From the NCBI RefSeq assembly GCF_021532375.1, contig NZ_JAKGAP010000058.1:1-43599 (forward strand): DNA of 43,599 nt. Direction: 5' to 3'. The position numbers and the translations under genes were made by a program. Each line of letters opens with the position of its first letter. Position 1 is the stretch's first letter. The notes beneath the pieces were generated by a model. That model saw only the letters and a list, made by a program, of their open reading frames with translations. It ran no database searches and was not told where the DNA came from. Positions 34,009 to 42,530 of this stretch are shown here, piece by piece. Source of the DNA: Paenibacillus alkaliterrae. Its GTDB lineage: Bacteria; Bacillota; Bacilli; Paenibacillales; Paenibacillaceae.

Positions 34009-35163
34009 GTGAAAATTAATTTATATTATTTTGTGCTTTTCTATGTATTTATCTATGCAGGCAATGCGGTCTACGGCACATTTCTGCCTGTTTATTTTCA
34101 AGATATCGGCTTTACTTCCTTGCAAATCGGAACGCTGCTTAGTTTGGGGCCGCTCGTAGCCATCTTGGCGCAGCCGATTTGGGGCGCTTTCGGGGATAAG
34201 GCCAAAATAAAAAACCACATTCTTTATGTCTTGCTTGCAGGCAGCGGCCTATCCATGCTGTTATATCCTTTGTCGGAGCAATTCGCCTTTCTGCTGTTCA
34301 TGATGTGTGTCTTCACATTCTTCCAAACGTCGATCTTTGCAATTAGCGATACGATAACGCTGGAGGTACTGGATCGCAACAAATCGCAAAATTACGGCTT
34401 GATCCGTATGGGCGGAACGTTCGGCTTCGCGATGATGTCCATCGCCTTCGGCATCATCGCTCAGGACCATATCAAATCCATGTTCGCGGTATATGCGGTC
34501 ATTATGGTCGTATGCTTCCTGCTGGTGTTACGGTTTCCTAAAATTGAAGGACATCAATCCAAAGGACGGAAAATGTCAGTTACGGTCTTGTTCCGAAACC
34601 GCAAATTAATGCTCTATTTGGGAATCAACTTCGTGCTGCAAATTACACTTGGTTATTATTACGCATTTTTTCCGATCTACTTCAAAGAATTGGGCGGAGA
34701 TAACTTATTGCTTGGCTGGTCGATGGTCATTTCGTCGATGAGCGAAATTCCTTTTTTACTATTTGCAAACAAAATCTTTCAACGAGTGAAAATTCCCTAC
34801 ATCTTATTAGTAGCCGCCGCCGCCACGGCTGTACGGTGGTACCTCTTCTCCGTCATCGACAGCCCCTATTGGGCGCTTCCGGTTCAAGCATTACACGGGC
34901 TGATCTTTATCGTCCTCACGGTAACGATGGCTACCTTCATCAATCAGGAGGTGCCGAAGGAGCTGAAAGCGAGCGGCCAAACGTTCAACGGTCTGCTGAA
35001 TCTCGGCGCGGCGCGGATTATCGGGAGCTTCGTAGGCGGGATTGCCACCTACAGCTTCGGCATGCGTAATGTTTTTATGTATAATTCCGTGGTGGCCCTT
35101 CTCTGCATGGCAGTATTCGCCGTCATCTTTTGGAAGGTGAGAGAACCCGCTGTAAGTAGGTGA
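34009..35163 (+). CDS. MFS transporter (LacY/nucleoside-symporter-like)
   Basis: Twelve-helix major facilitator of the MFS_1-like group. The substrate is unknown; relatives carry sugars, nucleosides or phenylpropionate. Conserved-type motifs are AQPIWGAFGDKAKIK (between helices 2 and 3) and SQNYGLIRMGGTFGF (helix 5 start). The frame opens at an ATG at 33976 that coincides with the predicted transcription start and has no ribosome site. The GTG at 34009 has AGAAG seven bases before it and gives MKINLYYFVLFYVF, the usual beginning, so I choose it (384 residues). No terminator of its own is evident. Confidence 0.87.
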   Translation: MKINLYYFVLFYVFIYAGNAVYGTFLPVYFQDIGFTSLQIGTLLSLGPLVAILAQPIWGAFGDKAKIKNHILYVLLAGSGLSMLLYPLSEQFAFLLFMMCVFTFFQTSIFAISDTITLEVLDRNKSQNYGLIRMGGTFGFAMMSIAFGIIAQDHIKSMFAVYAVIMVVCFLLVLRFPKIEGHQSKGRKMSVTVLFRNRKLMLYLGINFVLQITLGYYYAFFPIYFKELGGDNLLLGWSMVISSMSEIPFLLFANKIFQRVKIPYILLVAAAATAVRWYLFSVIDSPYWALPVQALHGLIFIVLTVTMATFINQEVPKELKASGQTFNGLLNLGAARIIGSFVGGIATYSFGMRNVFMYNSVVALLCMAVFAVIFWKVREPAVSR

Positions 35164-35189
35164 TATGCAGAGTGTTGTTTACAAAAACA

Positions 35190-35237
35190 CGAAAAAGCCT
35201 AGGAGATCAGGACTCGTTTCCTGGATCTCGCTAGGCT
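35190..35237 (-). terminator. terminator at the end of the decayed nucleoside locus
   Basis: Minus-strand stem AGCCTAG..GATC.AGGA paired with TCCTGATC..CTAGGCT (about 35197-35236) followed by TTTTTCG. It has survived although most genes of the transcript have not. Confidence 0.75.
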
Positions 35238-35287
35238 AACTTCCATAACTAAATCTATCTCACGCACATAGCAAATAAAAAGACAAG

Positions 35288-35506
35288 CTATAGCTGCTTT
35301 CCGATTTCTCGGAAAATGACGGATCCGTTCGCACGTTCGATCGTAAAGTTTTCTGCTTCCGGATTTAATTTAGAATAATCGATTTCAATGGTAATGAGCT
35401 CGTCTAATATTTTTCGCCCCACCATCATACCGTCCACAAAACCCGCTTCAAGTTCCAATTTCGCAGTATGATCATCTTTTTTCACGAACAACCCGATTAA
35501 TACCAC
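35288..35506 (-). CDS. hypothetical protein or surviving 3' fragment
   Basis: 72 residues from the GTG at 35506 (AGAGG five bases upstream), starting MVLIGLFVKKDDHTAKLELE. The same frame continues upstream without a stop to about 35615, and that part also looks coding (KALVTYYFRSDHVYIHHEKE). So this may be the 3' end of a larger gene whose start was lost at the junction with the nucleotidase remnant. I recognise no family. A terminator follows. Confidence 0.45.
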   Translation of the reverse strand: MVLIGLFVKKDDHTAKLELEAGFVDGMMVGRKILDELITIEIDYSKLNPEAENFTIERANGSVIFREIGKQL

Positions 35507-35601
35507 TTGAGCCTCTTCCTTTTCATGATGAATATAAACATGGTCCGAGCGAAAATAATAGGTGACAAGAGCTTTATTATTAAACGCATCCTCAACCGCA
35601 T

Positions 35602-36415
35602 CTTTATCGCCTCAACAAGCTCCGGCGCCGCCTCCGTCGTTTCCTCGACGGGAATATTTTTCGAAGATCCGTCCACGACCTTCCATTTCCCGTTGTTATG
35701 GGTAAGCTTTAAATCAATTACGCCTAGATGATCGCCTGCAAATCCCGCCATGACAGAAGGTACCCCATGAATCAGGCCTGCTTTATTATCCAACCCTTCA
35801 ACCCCGTCATAATCTTTATCGCCAGGGAAAACGCTCTGTTCGTGGCCGAATGATGACCGCATTTTTGCCGTCCTCAAGCCGCTTCCCGCCATGAAGATTG
35901 ATGATGATCAGGTCAGTGCCTTCTTCTTTCATTTGCGGCAAAAATTTCTCGACCGTGTCCATTACCGGCTCAGCCGTTACCTGTCCGGTTAATTTGTCGG
36001 CATGCCATGCCATAATGCCCGGGGGAGTCAGCCCCAGTATCCCAATTTAAATCGGTATTCCATCCACTTCGCGATCAAGGATGACATAGGGCACTCCTTC
36101 AGCGAGAGGCTGGATTTTTGCCGCATGCTCGCCAATTATTGCACCTTGCATAAAGTCGCCTGTGTTGAACAGCAGTGTGTTAGGATTTTGCTCTCTCACC
36201 TTTTTCACGAGCGAATAAGTTTTCGCAAGACCCAAACCTTCATCCGGAGCATCGCGAAAATAGTCATATGGCATGAGATGCGCGTGAATCTCGGTTGTGA
36301 CCATAACCTTCAGCTTATGCATGCTCTCCTTTGCTTGTGTATGCTCAGCTCCAATAAGAGCACCGAGAAGCAAAGCGGCTGATAGAGCGGCACCTGCAGT
36401 CCTTCTAATTGACAT
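35602..36415 (-). pseudogene. 2',3'-cyclic-nucleotide phosphodiesterase/nucleotidase remnant (second copy)
   Basis: Start ATG 36415 with AGGGGGAG, signal peptide to about EHTQA, then the metallophosphatase opening LKVMVTTEIHAHLMPYDYF and LLFNTGDFMQGAIIGEHA. About 80 residues including the Asn-His-Glu metal motif are missing before ILDREVDGIPI. TAA (36047-36049) then stands where relatives have Lys (IPI-K-IGI). The frame goes on through LGLTPPGIMAWHADKL and VEKFLPQMKEEGTDLIIINL to a second gap, then a one-base shift near 35850 before GHEQSVFPGDKDYDG. It ends abruptly after ELVEAIK at 35602; the C-terminal nucleotide-binding domain is absent. Clearly non-functional. Confidence 0.88.
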
Positions 36416-36453
36416 TTTATGACTCCCCCTAAACATTGGTTTGAAAGAGCTTT

Positions 36454-36693
36454 CTATCTCTTGTCTTCCATAAGAAAGTGAAATAATAAATGAACGTCGT
36501 CCGGATCATAGGCCACGATTTCGATATCGTTTATTTTCGCTTCCTTCAGCAACTTGCTTAAGGCCACGTATTGGCAAAGCTTCGATTTAAGATTAAGCCG
36601 ATCCCCGTCGGGCGTGATCAACTCTACGACTCCTTTGCACTGATCTAGTACGCTGAAGAACCCATCCACATTGTCCAAGTTGTAGATTTTCAT
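36454..36693 (-). CDS. intact 79-residue hypothetical protein
   Basis: 79 residues (MKIYNLDNVDGFFSVLDQCK; NLKSKLCQYVALSKLLKEAK; ending FHFLMEDKR). Soluble, mixed alpha/beta. I have no family for it. Its ATG overlaps the stop of the upstream LysM-nucleotidase remnant (ATGA at 36690-36693). It shows no lesion although genes on both sides are destroyed, which suggests that it is either recent or still selected. Confidence 0.65.
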   Translation of the reverse strand: MKIYNLDNVDGFFSVLDQCKGVVELITPDGDRLNLKSKLCQYVALSKLLKEAKINDIEIVAYDPDDVHLLFHFLMEDKR

Positions 36694-37236
36694 TTCGAAG
36701 CCCTCGTTGCGCCGCCATTGGGGATTCGAATCTGCTGACCCACCCGGATACGGTGAGGATTTGCAAGCTTATTGTACTCGGCCAGCTTTCTCCAGCTAAT
36801 GCCGAACCGCTGCCCGATATGGGATAGCGTATCCCCGGCCTTTACGGTATAAATAATATCGGAGTGACGTTTCATCTTTGGACCTGAAGCCGGCTTCGAC
36901 AGGTCGATTCTGTATTTGGCAAATCCGGTCTTCAGTGTCTCCAGATAGGTTATGCCAGTCAGATTCTTCAAATGATTCCGGGCGATTGGCGACGTTTCGA
37001 ACGTAATCTTAGCCTTGTCTGCAATCGGGGCAAATGACCAGTTGCCATCGGCGGAAGGGTTGATGGTTCCCTGTTCGCGTATGTAATCGATCACGATCTG
37101 ACGGTTTTCATCCGGAGAAGCGATGACAAGTATTTAACATTGATGACCTTTCCTTCTTTGTCATATCTGGCGGGTAGAGCATAGCGCCCGCAGCAAGAAC
37201 AAGACTACTTTTATGAAATCGATTAGAAATTTTCAA
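36690..37236 (-). pseudogene. 2',3'-cyclic-nucleotide phosphodiesterase with C-terminal LysM, collapsed
   Basis: Starts at TTG 37236 after GGGGAGG with a signal-peptide-like MKISNRFHKSSLVLAAGAML. It then passes in other frames through YDKEGKVINVKYL (a fragment of the C-terminal catalytic domain) and LVIASPDENRQIVIDYIREQ, and finally the intact end of that domain, TINPSADGNWSFAPIADKAK. A LysM domain closes it (YTVKAGDTLSHIGQRFGISW..LANPHRIRVGQQIRIP). Well over 500 residues of the CpdB-type enzyme are gone. The pieces occur in their original order in three reading frames. The last open part, 36690-37094, could still yield a short LysM protein from GTG. Confidence 0.85.
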
Positions 37237-37256
37237 AGTGTATCCTCCCCTATAGG

Positions 37257-37292
37257 AGCGCCTCTTTTATAGATGAAATAAAAAGAGGCGCT
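37257..37292 (-). terminator. intercistronic hairpin after the SLH nucleotidase
   Basis: Perfect 12-bp stem AGCGCCTCTTTT (37257-37268) / AAAAGAGGCGCT (37281-37292) with a 12-base loop, beginning nine bases after the nucleotidase stop. No T run follows on the minus strand, and the next gene's ribosome site comes directly after. So it may be a stabilising or attenuating stem rather than a full terminator. Confidence 0.5.
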
Positions 37293-37300
37293 TTGGTTTG

Positions 37301-39175
37301 TTATTTCACAGATGTAATACGGCCTTCCGATTTAGGACTGATGGATTTTTGTTGCAGCAAGCGTTCTTCGATCACGTCATACAGCGTAAATCCGCTGTTG
37401 AAGACATTCGCCTTTAGCAAAGTTTTATACCCGTCTCCGCCTGCCGCCAAAAAGTCATTCGTTGCCACTTTGTATGCGCCCATCAGATCGATCGGTTTCC
37501 CTCCTACTTTAACTTCCAAGACGCGGGAACCCGCAGGCTTGCTTGAGTCGTAAGTGAAGGTCATGCCGCTGATTTGCGGGAAGCTGCCGGGAAGATCGTC
37601 CGTCTTCTCGACCCCTTTAATTCCATTCTCCAGCGCCTTCACGATGTCTTCTCCCGTAACTTCAACGACAACTAACGTATTCGGGAACGGAAGCATCGTA
37701 TAAAGATCTTTTTTCGTTATGTCGCCTTTCGACTTGCCTGCACGGATTCCCCCGCCGTTCATTATCGCGACATCCGCCTCATACCCTTTGAAGCTTTTCG
37801 TTTTTGCCAGCATTGTATCCGTAATATAATTGCCAAGATTCGTTTCACCGGAACGCAAATATTTTCTGTCACCGATAAGATCAACTTCTGATTTGGAGAT
37901 TACGATATTCATAGATTCGTCCACTTTTTTCAATACTTCTTGAACAAGCTTGTCGACTTTAGGGTCTGCCTGAACATTCTCATCGTATTCCAGCAATCCT
38001 CCGCTGAAATGAACAACCTCTTTGTTGTAATAGTAGAGATCGACGCGTCCAAGCGACTTTCCATACTCCCAATCCTGAACGATGTAGGTATCGTTCACTT
38101 TCTCGGGCGTTCTCACCGGCGTATGGGAATGTGCTCCAATGATCAAGTCGATTCCTTGGACATTTCTCGCAATCTCTCTATCTACCTCAATCCCAACGTG
38201 GGATATGACAATGACATGGTCCGCGTCCTTTTTTAACTTCGGAACCCAGTCTTTAGCGATATCTACCGGGTCCTTGAAGGTAAGGCCAACAACGTTCTTA
38301 GGATGAGTCGCGATCGGCGTTTCCTCCGTGACCAAGCCGATAAAGGCGAACTTCTTCTCGCCAATATTCATGGTAAATGTCGGAATGAGCAGGTTTGTGC
38401 CGTCCGCTTTGAATACGTTCGCGTTGATCATCGGATATTCCAATTGGTCGCGAAGCTTCAATAGCTGTTCGTAACCGAAATCAAACTCGTGATTTCCCGC
38501 CACCATTACGTCATAATTCAGCGCATTCAAGATCGGCAGCAGGGCTTCCCCTTGAAATTGATTGGCAAATATCGTTCCCTGGAAAGTATCCCCCGCATCC
38601 AATAAGAAGAAATTCGAATTTTCTTTGCGCCACGCTTCCACTAGCGTTGCCATCTTGGCATAACCAAACTCTTTATTGAACTTATCCTCCTGGATATGTC
38701 CGTGCACATCGTTCGTATGGGCGATCGTGACATGCGTGGTAACGGCTTCGCCCAATTTCTGCAGAAAATCTCCCCGCGTAACTTGACCGGACGCGGAGAA
38801 GGACAGTTTGAATCCGAGTTTCTCCGTCATTCGCTGCAGCGCTTCCGTGCTCGGAATTTTGTTGCCGGCCTTCAATTCCGCTTGCGTAATGGCGCCTTGC
38901 CCGTAAGCCCAATGCAAATAACCGCTTGACCAATTTCCCGGCTTGTTCGTAATCGCCGCCCCTTTTGCTCTTGCAATGAAAGCAATAGCTTCCGCTAGCG
39001 AAATGCCGCGATCTAAAGCCAAATCCCCATCCTTGTAGCCTTGCACAACATCCTTCTCCGCCATCCACTGGGTGTGCTCCACGGTACGGGACGTTTCGGC
39101 AAATGCAGAACCCGCCAGCATAAGCGATGCAACGATTGTCATGCATGAAACCATGATTCTTCCTCTCATTTTCAA
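37301..39175 (-). CDS. SLH-anchored 5'-nucleotidase/metallophosphatase
   Basis: Secreted wall-anchored enzyme that should dephosphorylate nucleotides outside the cell. 624 residues: signal peptide to about GSAFAE; two S-layer-homology-like repeats at about 30-150 (EKDVVQGYKDGDLALDRGIS, TRGDFLQKLGEAV); a metallophosphatase domain with HTNDVHGHIQED, DAGDTFQG, AGNHEFDFGYE, ISHVGIEVD and GAHSHTPV; and a C-terminal nucleotidase domain with AIMNGGGIRAG and ATNDFLAAGGDGYKTL. All metal motifs are intact. The TTG start is six bases after GAGGAGGG. It is the only complete enzyme of the surrounding decayed operon. Confidence 0.92.
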   Translation of the reverse strand: MKMRGRIMVSCMTIVASLMLAGSAFAETSRTVEHTQWMAEKDVVQGYKDGDLALDRGISLAEAIAFIARAKGAAITNKPGNWSSGYLHWAYGQGAITQAELKAGNKIPSTEALQRMTEKLGFKLSFSASGQVTRGDFLQKLGEAVTTHVTIAHTNDVHGHIQEDKFNKEFGYAKMATLVEAWRKENSNFFLLDAGDTFQGTIFANQFQGEALLPILNALNYDVMVAGNHEFDFGYEQLLKLRDQLEYPMINANVFKADGTNLLIPTFTMNIGEKKFAFIGLVTEETPIATHPKNVVGLTFKDPVDIAKDWVPKLKKDADHVIVISHVGIEVDREIARNVQGIDLIIGAHSHTPVRTPEKVNDTYIVQDWEYGKSLGRVDLYYYNKEVVHFSGGLLEYDENVQADPKVDKLVQEVLKKVDESMNIVISKSEVDLIGDRKYLRSGETNLGNYITDTMLAKTKSFKGYEADVAIMNGGGIRAGKSKGDITKKDLYTMLPFPNTLVVVEVTGEDIVKALENGIKGVEKTDDLPGSFPQISGMTFTYDSSKPAGSRVLEVKVGGKPIDLMGAYKVATNDFLAAGGDGYKTLLKANVFNSGFTLYDVIEERLLQQKSISPKSEGRITSVK

Positions 39176-39237
39176 TTGAAACCCTCCTCATATATTTTGT
39201 TTCTTTGAAACCGTTGTCAGTAGAATGCGCGTCATGT

Positions 39238-39843
39238 CTATCTTTTTCCAGGATAGTACGCTTCCCCTAGCGCCGAAGGCGGATTTGCCCTTCCTACCAC
39301 TCCGATCAATACTAGAATGATTAACACATTCGGAAACATAAAGATAAATTCCGTAGGGATCTGGTCCGCGAACGGAAATAGTTGGATCTGGTTCTTCAGC
39401 GTCTGGGCAATGCCGAAGAACATGGCTGCCACCAGGAAGAGCGCGATATACGTTGTCGGATACGCGACGAACAGCGCTTTTCCCAATACCGGAATATCCG
39501 AAAGAATAGGAACGTGTATCTTTGTGAAAACCTCCTTGAGCGTTCTCGTTTCGCCCGCCCCATAGATAAGCTTCACCAAGAAGACCGTTGTGCCGAGCGC
39601 AAGGAATAACAGTAATCCTGTGAGAAGCCCGAGCCACGGCGACATGCCGCCAAGATTCGCATCCTCGGCAAATAAGACTGCCACGGCGGAGGAAAAAGCT
39701 CCGGCGATCATTAAGCCTTCTAATCCGATATTGATTACGCCTGATTTCTCGGAGATTAATCCCCCTAATGCTGCGAATATAAGTACAGTGGAGAAAACAA
39801 GCATCGTAATGAACATTTCGCTGACGGTAACGATCAAATCCAT
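39238..39843 (-). pseudogene. nucleoside ABC permease (NupQ-like) with internal deletions
   Basis: A 201-residue frame where relatives have about 310-320. The start is excellent: AAGGAGG, then ISEKSGVINIGLEGLMIAGA. Next, LLLFLALGTTVFLVKLIYGA skips a helix pair. YPTTYIALFLVAAMFF then joins directly to the last part (PNVLIILVLIGVVGRANPPS), skipping about 100 residues that include the cytoplasmic loop contacting the ATPase. Both deletions keep the frame, so the open frame is uninterrupted, but a working permease is not credible. Confidence 0.85.
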
Positions 39844-39844
39844 C

Positions 39845-40231
39845 TTAGATTACCTCCTTCTGCTTGCGGTCACTGGTTAAAAAACGAAGCACCCAACGAA
39901 TGATACCCGGCGATGCAACGAAAAAGATAACCAATCCAATGATGATTCGAATAATCTCGGGCGGCACATCTGCACCGAAGCTCATTCCCGATGAACCATA
40001 CGTGAGGGAACCGAACAATCCTGCGGCAAGAACAACGCCAAGCGGGCGTCGCCAAACATGTGGGACAGCAAGTCCAAGTTAACCTTCGCGGAATCATGGA
40101 TCATGTAGGATCGCTGCTGATTCGGTTCCAGCGCAAACATTCGAACTAAAAAGTTGGAAAGATATAAAGCGATCCAGTTCAACATAATCGTCGTATAAGC
40201 TTAATATAGTATTTCCACTTGATTTTCTCAT
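39845..40231 (-). pseudogene. nucleoside ABC permease (NupP-like) remnant
   Basis: Begins with AGGAGG and ATG 40231. The homologous reading (EKIKWKYYIKL) is already one frame off the ATG. It jumps to TTIMLNWIALYLSNFLVRMF and HDSAKVNLDLLSHMFGDARL. It then switches frame into the C-terminus GVVLAAGLFGSLTYGSSGMS, FGADVPPEIIRIIIGLVIFF, ending RWVLRFLTSDRKQKEVI. About two thirds of a roughly 350-residue permease is missing. Its stop is two bases from the NupQ-like start, the original operon spacing. Confidence 0.83.
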
Positions 40232-40533
40232 AGATCGATTCCTCCTAAAGTTGCTTTATATTCATCAATTCGATTGGCTTCACGTTTGTTCACACGTGCA
40301 TAGCGGTCTTTTACGGTTTTGATTACAAATCCTTCTGGGGGTAAGATCAACTCGTTCAAGACAGTTCGATCAAATGGTTTCAGCGCGAAATCATGACGAT
40401 TTGCCGTCCTCTCCCATATTCCCGGCATTCCTATCAAAGGCCTGGCTATTAAGGTAGCAGCTTCAGGCGCTTCTCCAAATCCTACGAAATCAATGACAAT
40501 CAGAAAAACACGTGAAAAAGCAAGCGGTTTCAT
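40228..40533 (-). pseudogene. phosphopentomutase remnant
   Basis: A 101-residue frame without ribosome site. It contains the DeoB start [20 protein letters not shown] fused in frame to the later DeoB segment [10 protein letters not shown] / [20 protein letters not shown]. Full-length DeoB has about 390 residues. The last 40 residues ([20 protein letters not shown], ending LGGIDL) are not recognisable as DeoB. They carry the ribosome site and overlapping start of the next gene (ATGA at 40228-40231), so they are probably the 3' end of a different, otherwise deleted gene that preceded the permease. Confidence 0.75.
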
Positions 40534-40629
40534 TTTGATTTGCTAATCAACCGCAAATTTATTGTAATATTTTTATGCATAAATGATGTTCCTATCCTGT
40601 ATTTGTCTAGTGGTGTCTATCGAAACTTA

Positions 40630-41699
40630 TTATGGTTTAACCTTCGTCAATTCAGACTTTACTTCTATCATTCCGCATGCGATTGCACCCTCAATTTCTT
40701 TCATTTCCTCGCGAATTTCACTGGGTACGTATTTCTCATACAAGGCGTCTCGCGCAATGCCGACAGCCCCGTCCGTCACTCCAATAATTTCCAGTGTGCC
40801 AAAGGGCAGATAGCCGCTGCGAACAAAACAGAGTGCTCGAAATACGGATTCGTCCACGTTCTTGAGCATCGATGTCAATACGCTGCCAGGGTATAACGAA
40901 TTTTGATTGCTATCGATACCAATCGTATATTTCCCCGCCTCGGCGCCTGCTTTCAAAATCCCCAGCCCAGCCCCGCACCGCCCGCAACATTGTAAATGAT
41001 GTCCACTTTATGCTCACGGAATTGGTTAAATGCCAACTCGCCAGCCTTACTAACATTCGTGAAGTCACCTACATAGTGGGCAACGACCTTCACTTCCGGG
41101 TCGATAAATGCGGCTCCTTGCTCATAACCCGACTTGAAATCGTTAATAACTTCGTCGTTCATACCACCGATGAATCCTATGACTTTGTCAGGATTCGATC
41201 CTTCAAGTTTGGCATTTGTCGTCACCATTGCCGCAAAAGCTCCTGCCTAAAACGAGCCTTCACTTTGAGAGTAGGCCATTGAATACACATTGGGGTCATC
41301 TTTAACCGAATCATCATAAAAAATGAACCTCTGATCCGGGTATTGTTGAGCCAATTTTCTCACCGTGTCTGTCATTGGAAACGTTCCGACGATGATATTA
41401 TCGTACTTTTCAGAGGCAGCCAGTTCCTCCAAATCCGAAGCCCATACCGCGGAATCATTCCCGCCTTCAATGGTCGACGCTTCATGCCCGTATACCATCT
41501 CACTTTTTTTCAATCCACGCTCTGCCGAATCAAAGAAACTTTTATCTCCGAGTTTACCGCTTACATAATGAACCACTTTAATAGGAACTTCTTCCACATA
41601 TGAAGTATCTCGTTCACTTTCCTTCGTGATGCCGCATCCTATTAACATCGAGACGCACATGGCGAGCATGATTTCCAGAAACCAAACCCTCCGCTTCAT
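40630..41699 (-). pseudogene. BMP-family nucleoside-binding lipoprotein, two lesions
   Basis: Substrate-binding lipoprotein of the PnrA/BmpA group: lipobox LIGC, KVVHYVSGKLGDKSFFDSAE, YNVAGGAGLG and TIGIDSNQNSLYPGSVLTSM. Almost the full length is present, but a TAG at 41247-41249 replaces Leu in the conserved SEGSF-L-AGAFAA. A perfect CTGGG tandem duplication (40961-40970 on the plus strand reads CCCAGCCCAG) shifts the frame after GGAGLG. Undoing the duplication restores GILKAGAEAGKYTIG. The start ATG follows GGGGGAG. It would have been the first gene of the nucleoside uptake operon; the transporter ATPase is absent. Confidence 0.92.
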
Positions 41700-41931
41700 A
41701 CAAGCTCCCCCAGAAATTGTCTTTAGCCCATTACATTAACAATAATTGCTTTTACAATATCTCACGAAACTATTTGTTTGAGTAGTGAGACAAATCGTGG
41801 ATTAAGGTGTAAAAATGATGGACAAACGTATGGCGCATTCCAAGTCATAAAAAACTAAAGCCAGCTAAACGCTTTCTCGAAAGAGCTTGAATATGTAAGT
41901 CATTATTTGAGACTTTTTAAAAGTACCGCTA
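41700..41931. other. intergenic, no intact gene
   Basis: Divergent region between the binding-lipoprotein remnant and the kinase remnant. It contains stops in all frames and no clear hairpin. The last 30 bases may be residue of the kinase's first membrane helix. Confidence 0.4.
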
Positions 41932-42441
41932 ATGCTATCGGGTATGTTTATGCTATCAGGCTCTGAACGGACATTGAATGAGAAGCTCCAAAGGGAAACC
42001 AACAATATCCTAGATCAAAAGCTGAAAACGTTATCTTTTTATATTGCCGATATGCAGCGCATGGGAGATAGTATCGCCCTGGATCCAAATTCACAAGCTG
42101 CGTATGAAGGAAGACTTCTATTATGACATCCAGCTTGATCCTCAGCTGCTTCAGCTGTATACGATCAAGTGGATTTTGCAGCCTGTTATCGAAAACGCAA
42201 TCATTCACGGGATCGACCCGAAACAGCACGCCGGCGACATTGAGGTGAAGGGTTGGCTCAGCGGAGAGGACGTCTACATCAGTATCAGTGACCAAGTGTT
42301 GGGATGGAGGCTGAAGCGCTGAATAAGCTAAATAACGATTTGGAGATCCGCTCAATCAAAATGGCAAAGCATCATGGAAAAGTAGGCTTATTCAATGTAC
42401 AATCGCGCATAAAGCTTTATTTTGGCTCAAACGAACTATGA
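41932..42441 (+). pseudogene. YesM-type sensor histidine kinase remnant
   Basis: Starts in what looks like a shortened first membrane helix (MLSGMFMLSG), then a sensor-domain opening ERTLNEKLQRETNNILDQKL. Near 42081-42095 it changes frame into the cytoplasmic kinase part, HKLRMKEDFYYDIQLDPQLL and IKWILQPVIENAIIHGIDP (N box). A one-base loss near 42295 shifts it again. Restoring that base reads VGMEAEALNKLNNDLEIRS and GLFNVQSRIKLYFGSNEL. The whole HAMP region and the phosphorylated His are gone. Such kinases usually control neighbouring uptake genes, so it may once have regulated the nucleoside operon. Confidence 0.85.
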
Positions 42442-42530
42442 AGAGAACGAAGTTATTAACTTGACTCTTGCAAAAAACATAATCTGACCTTGAAAAAGGC
42501 AGACTGGTGGTGTTAGTGGTCAAAGGAGCG

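Noticed and set aside
36690..37094. Intact secreted LysM protein starting at GTG
   Set aside because: The preceding sequence continues the same enzyme family in other frames up to a signal peptide at 37236, so this open part is the end of a broken gene rather than an independent one.
37257..37292. Rho-independent terminator of the SLH nucleotidase
   Set aside because: The stem is perfect but no T run follows on the minus strand and the next gene's ribosome site is immediately downstream; kept only as an intercistronic hairpin.
39238..39843. Functional short ABC permease
   Set aside because: The frame is open, but helices and the ATPase-contact loop are missing and its partner permease and the ATPase are broken or absent.
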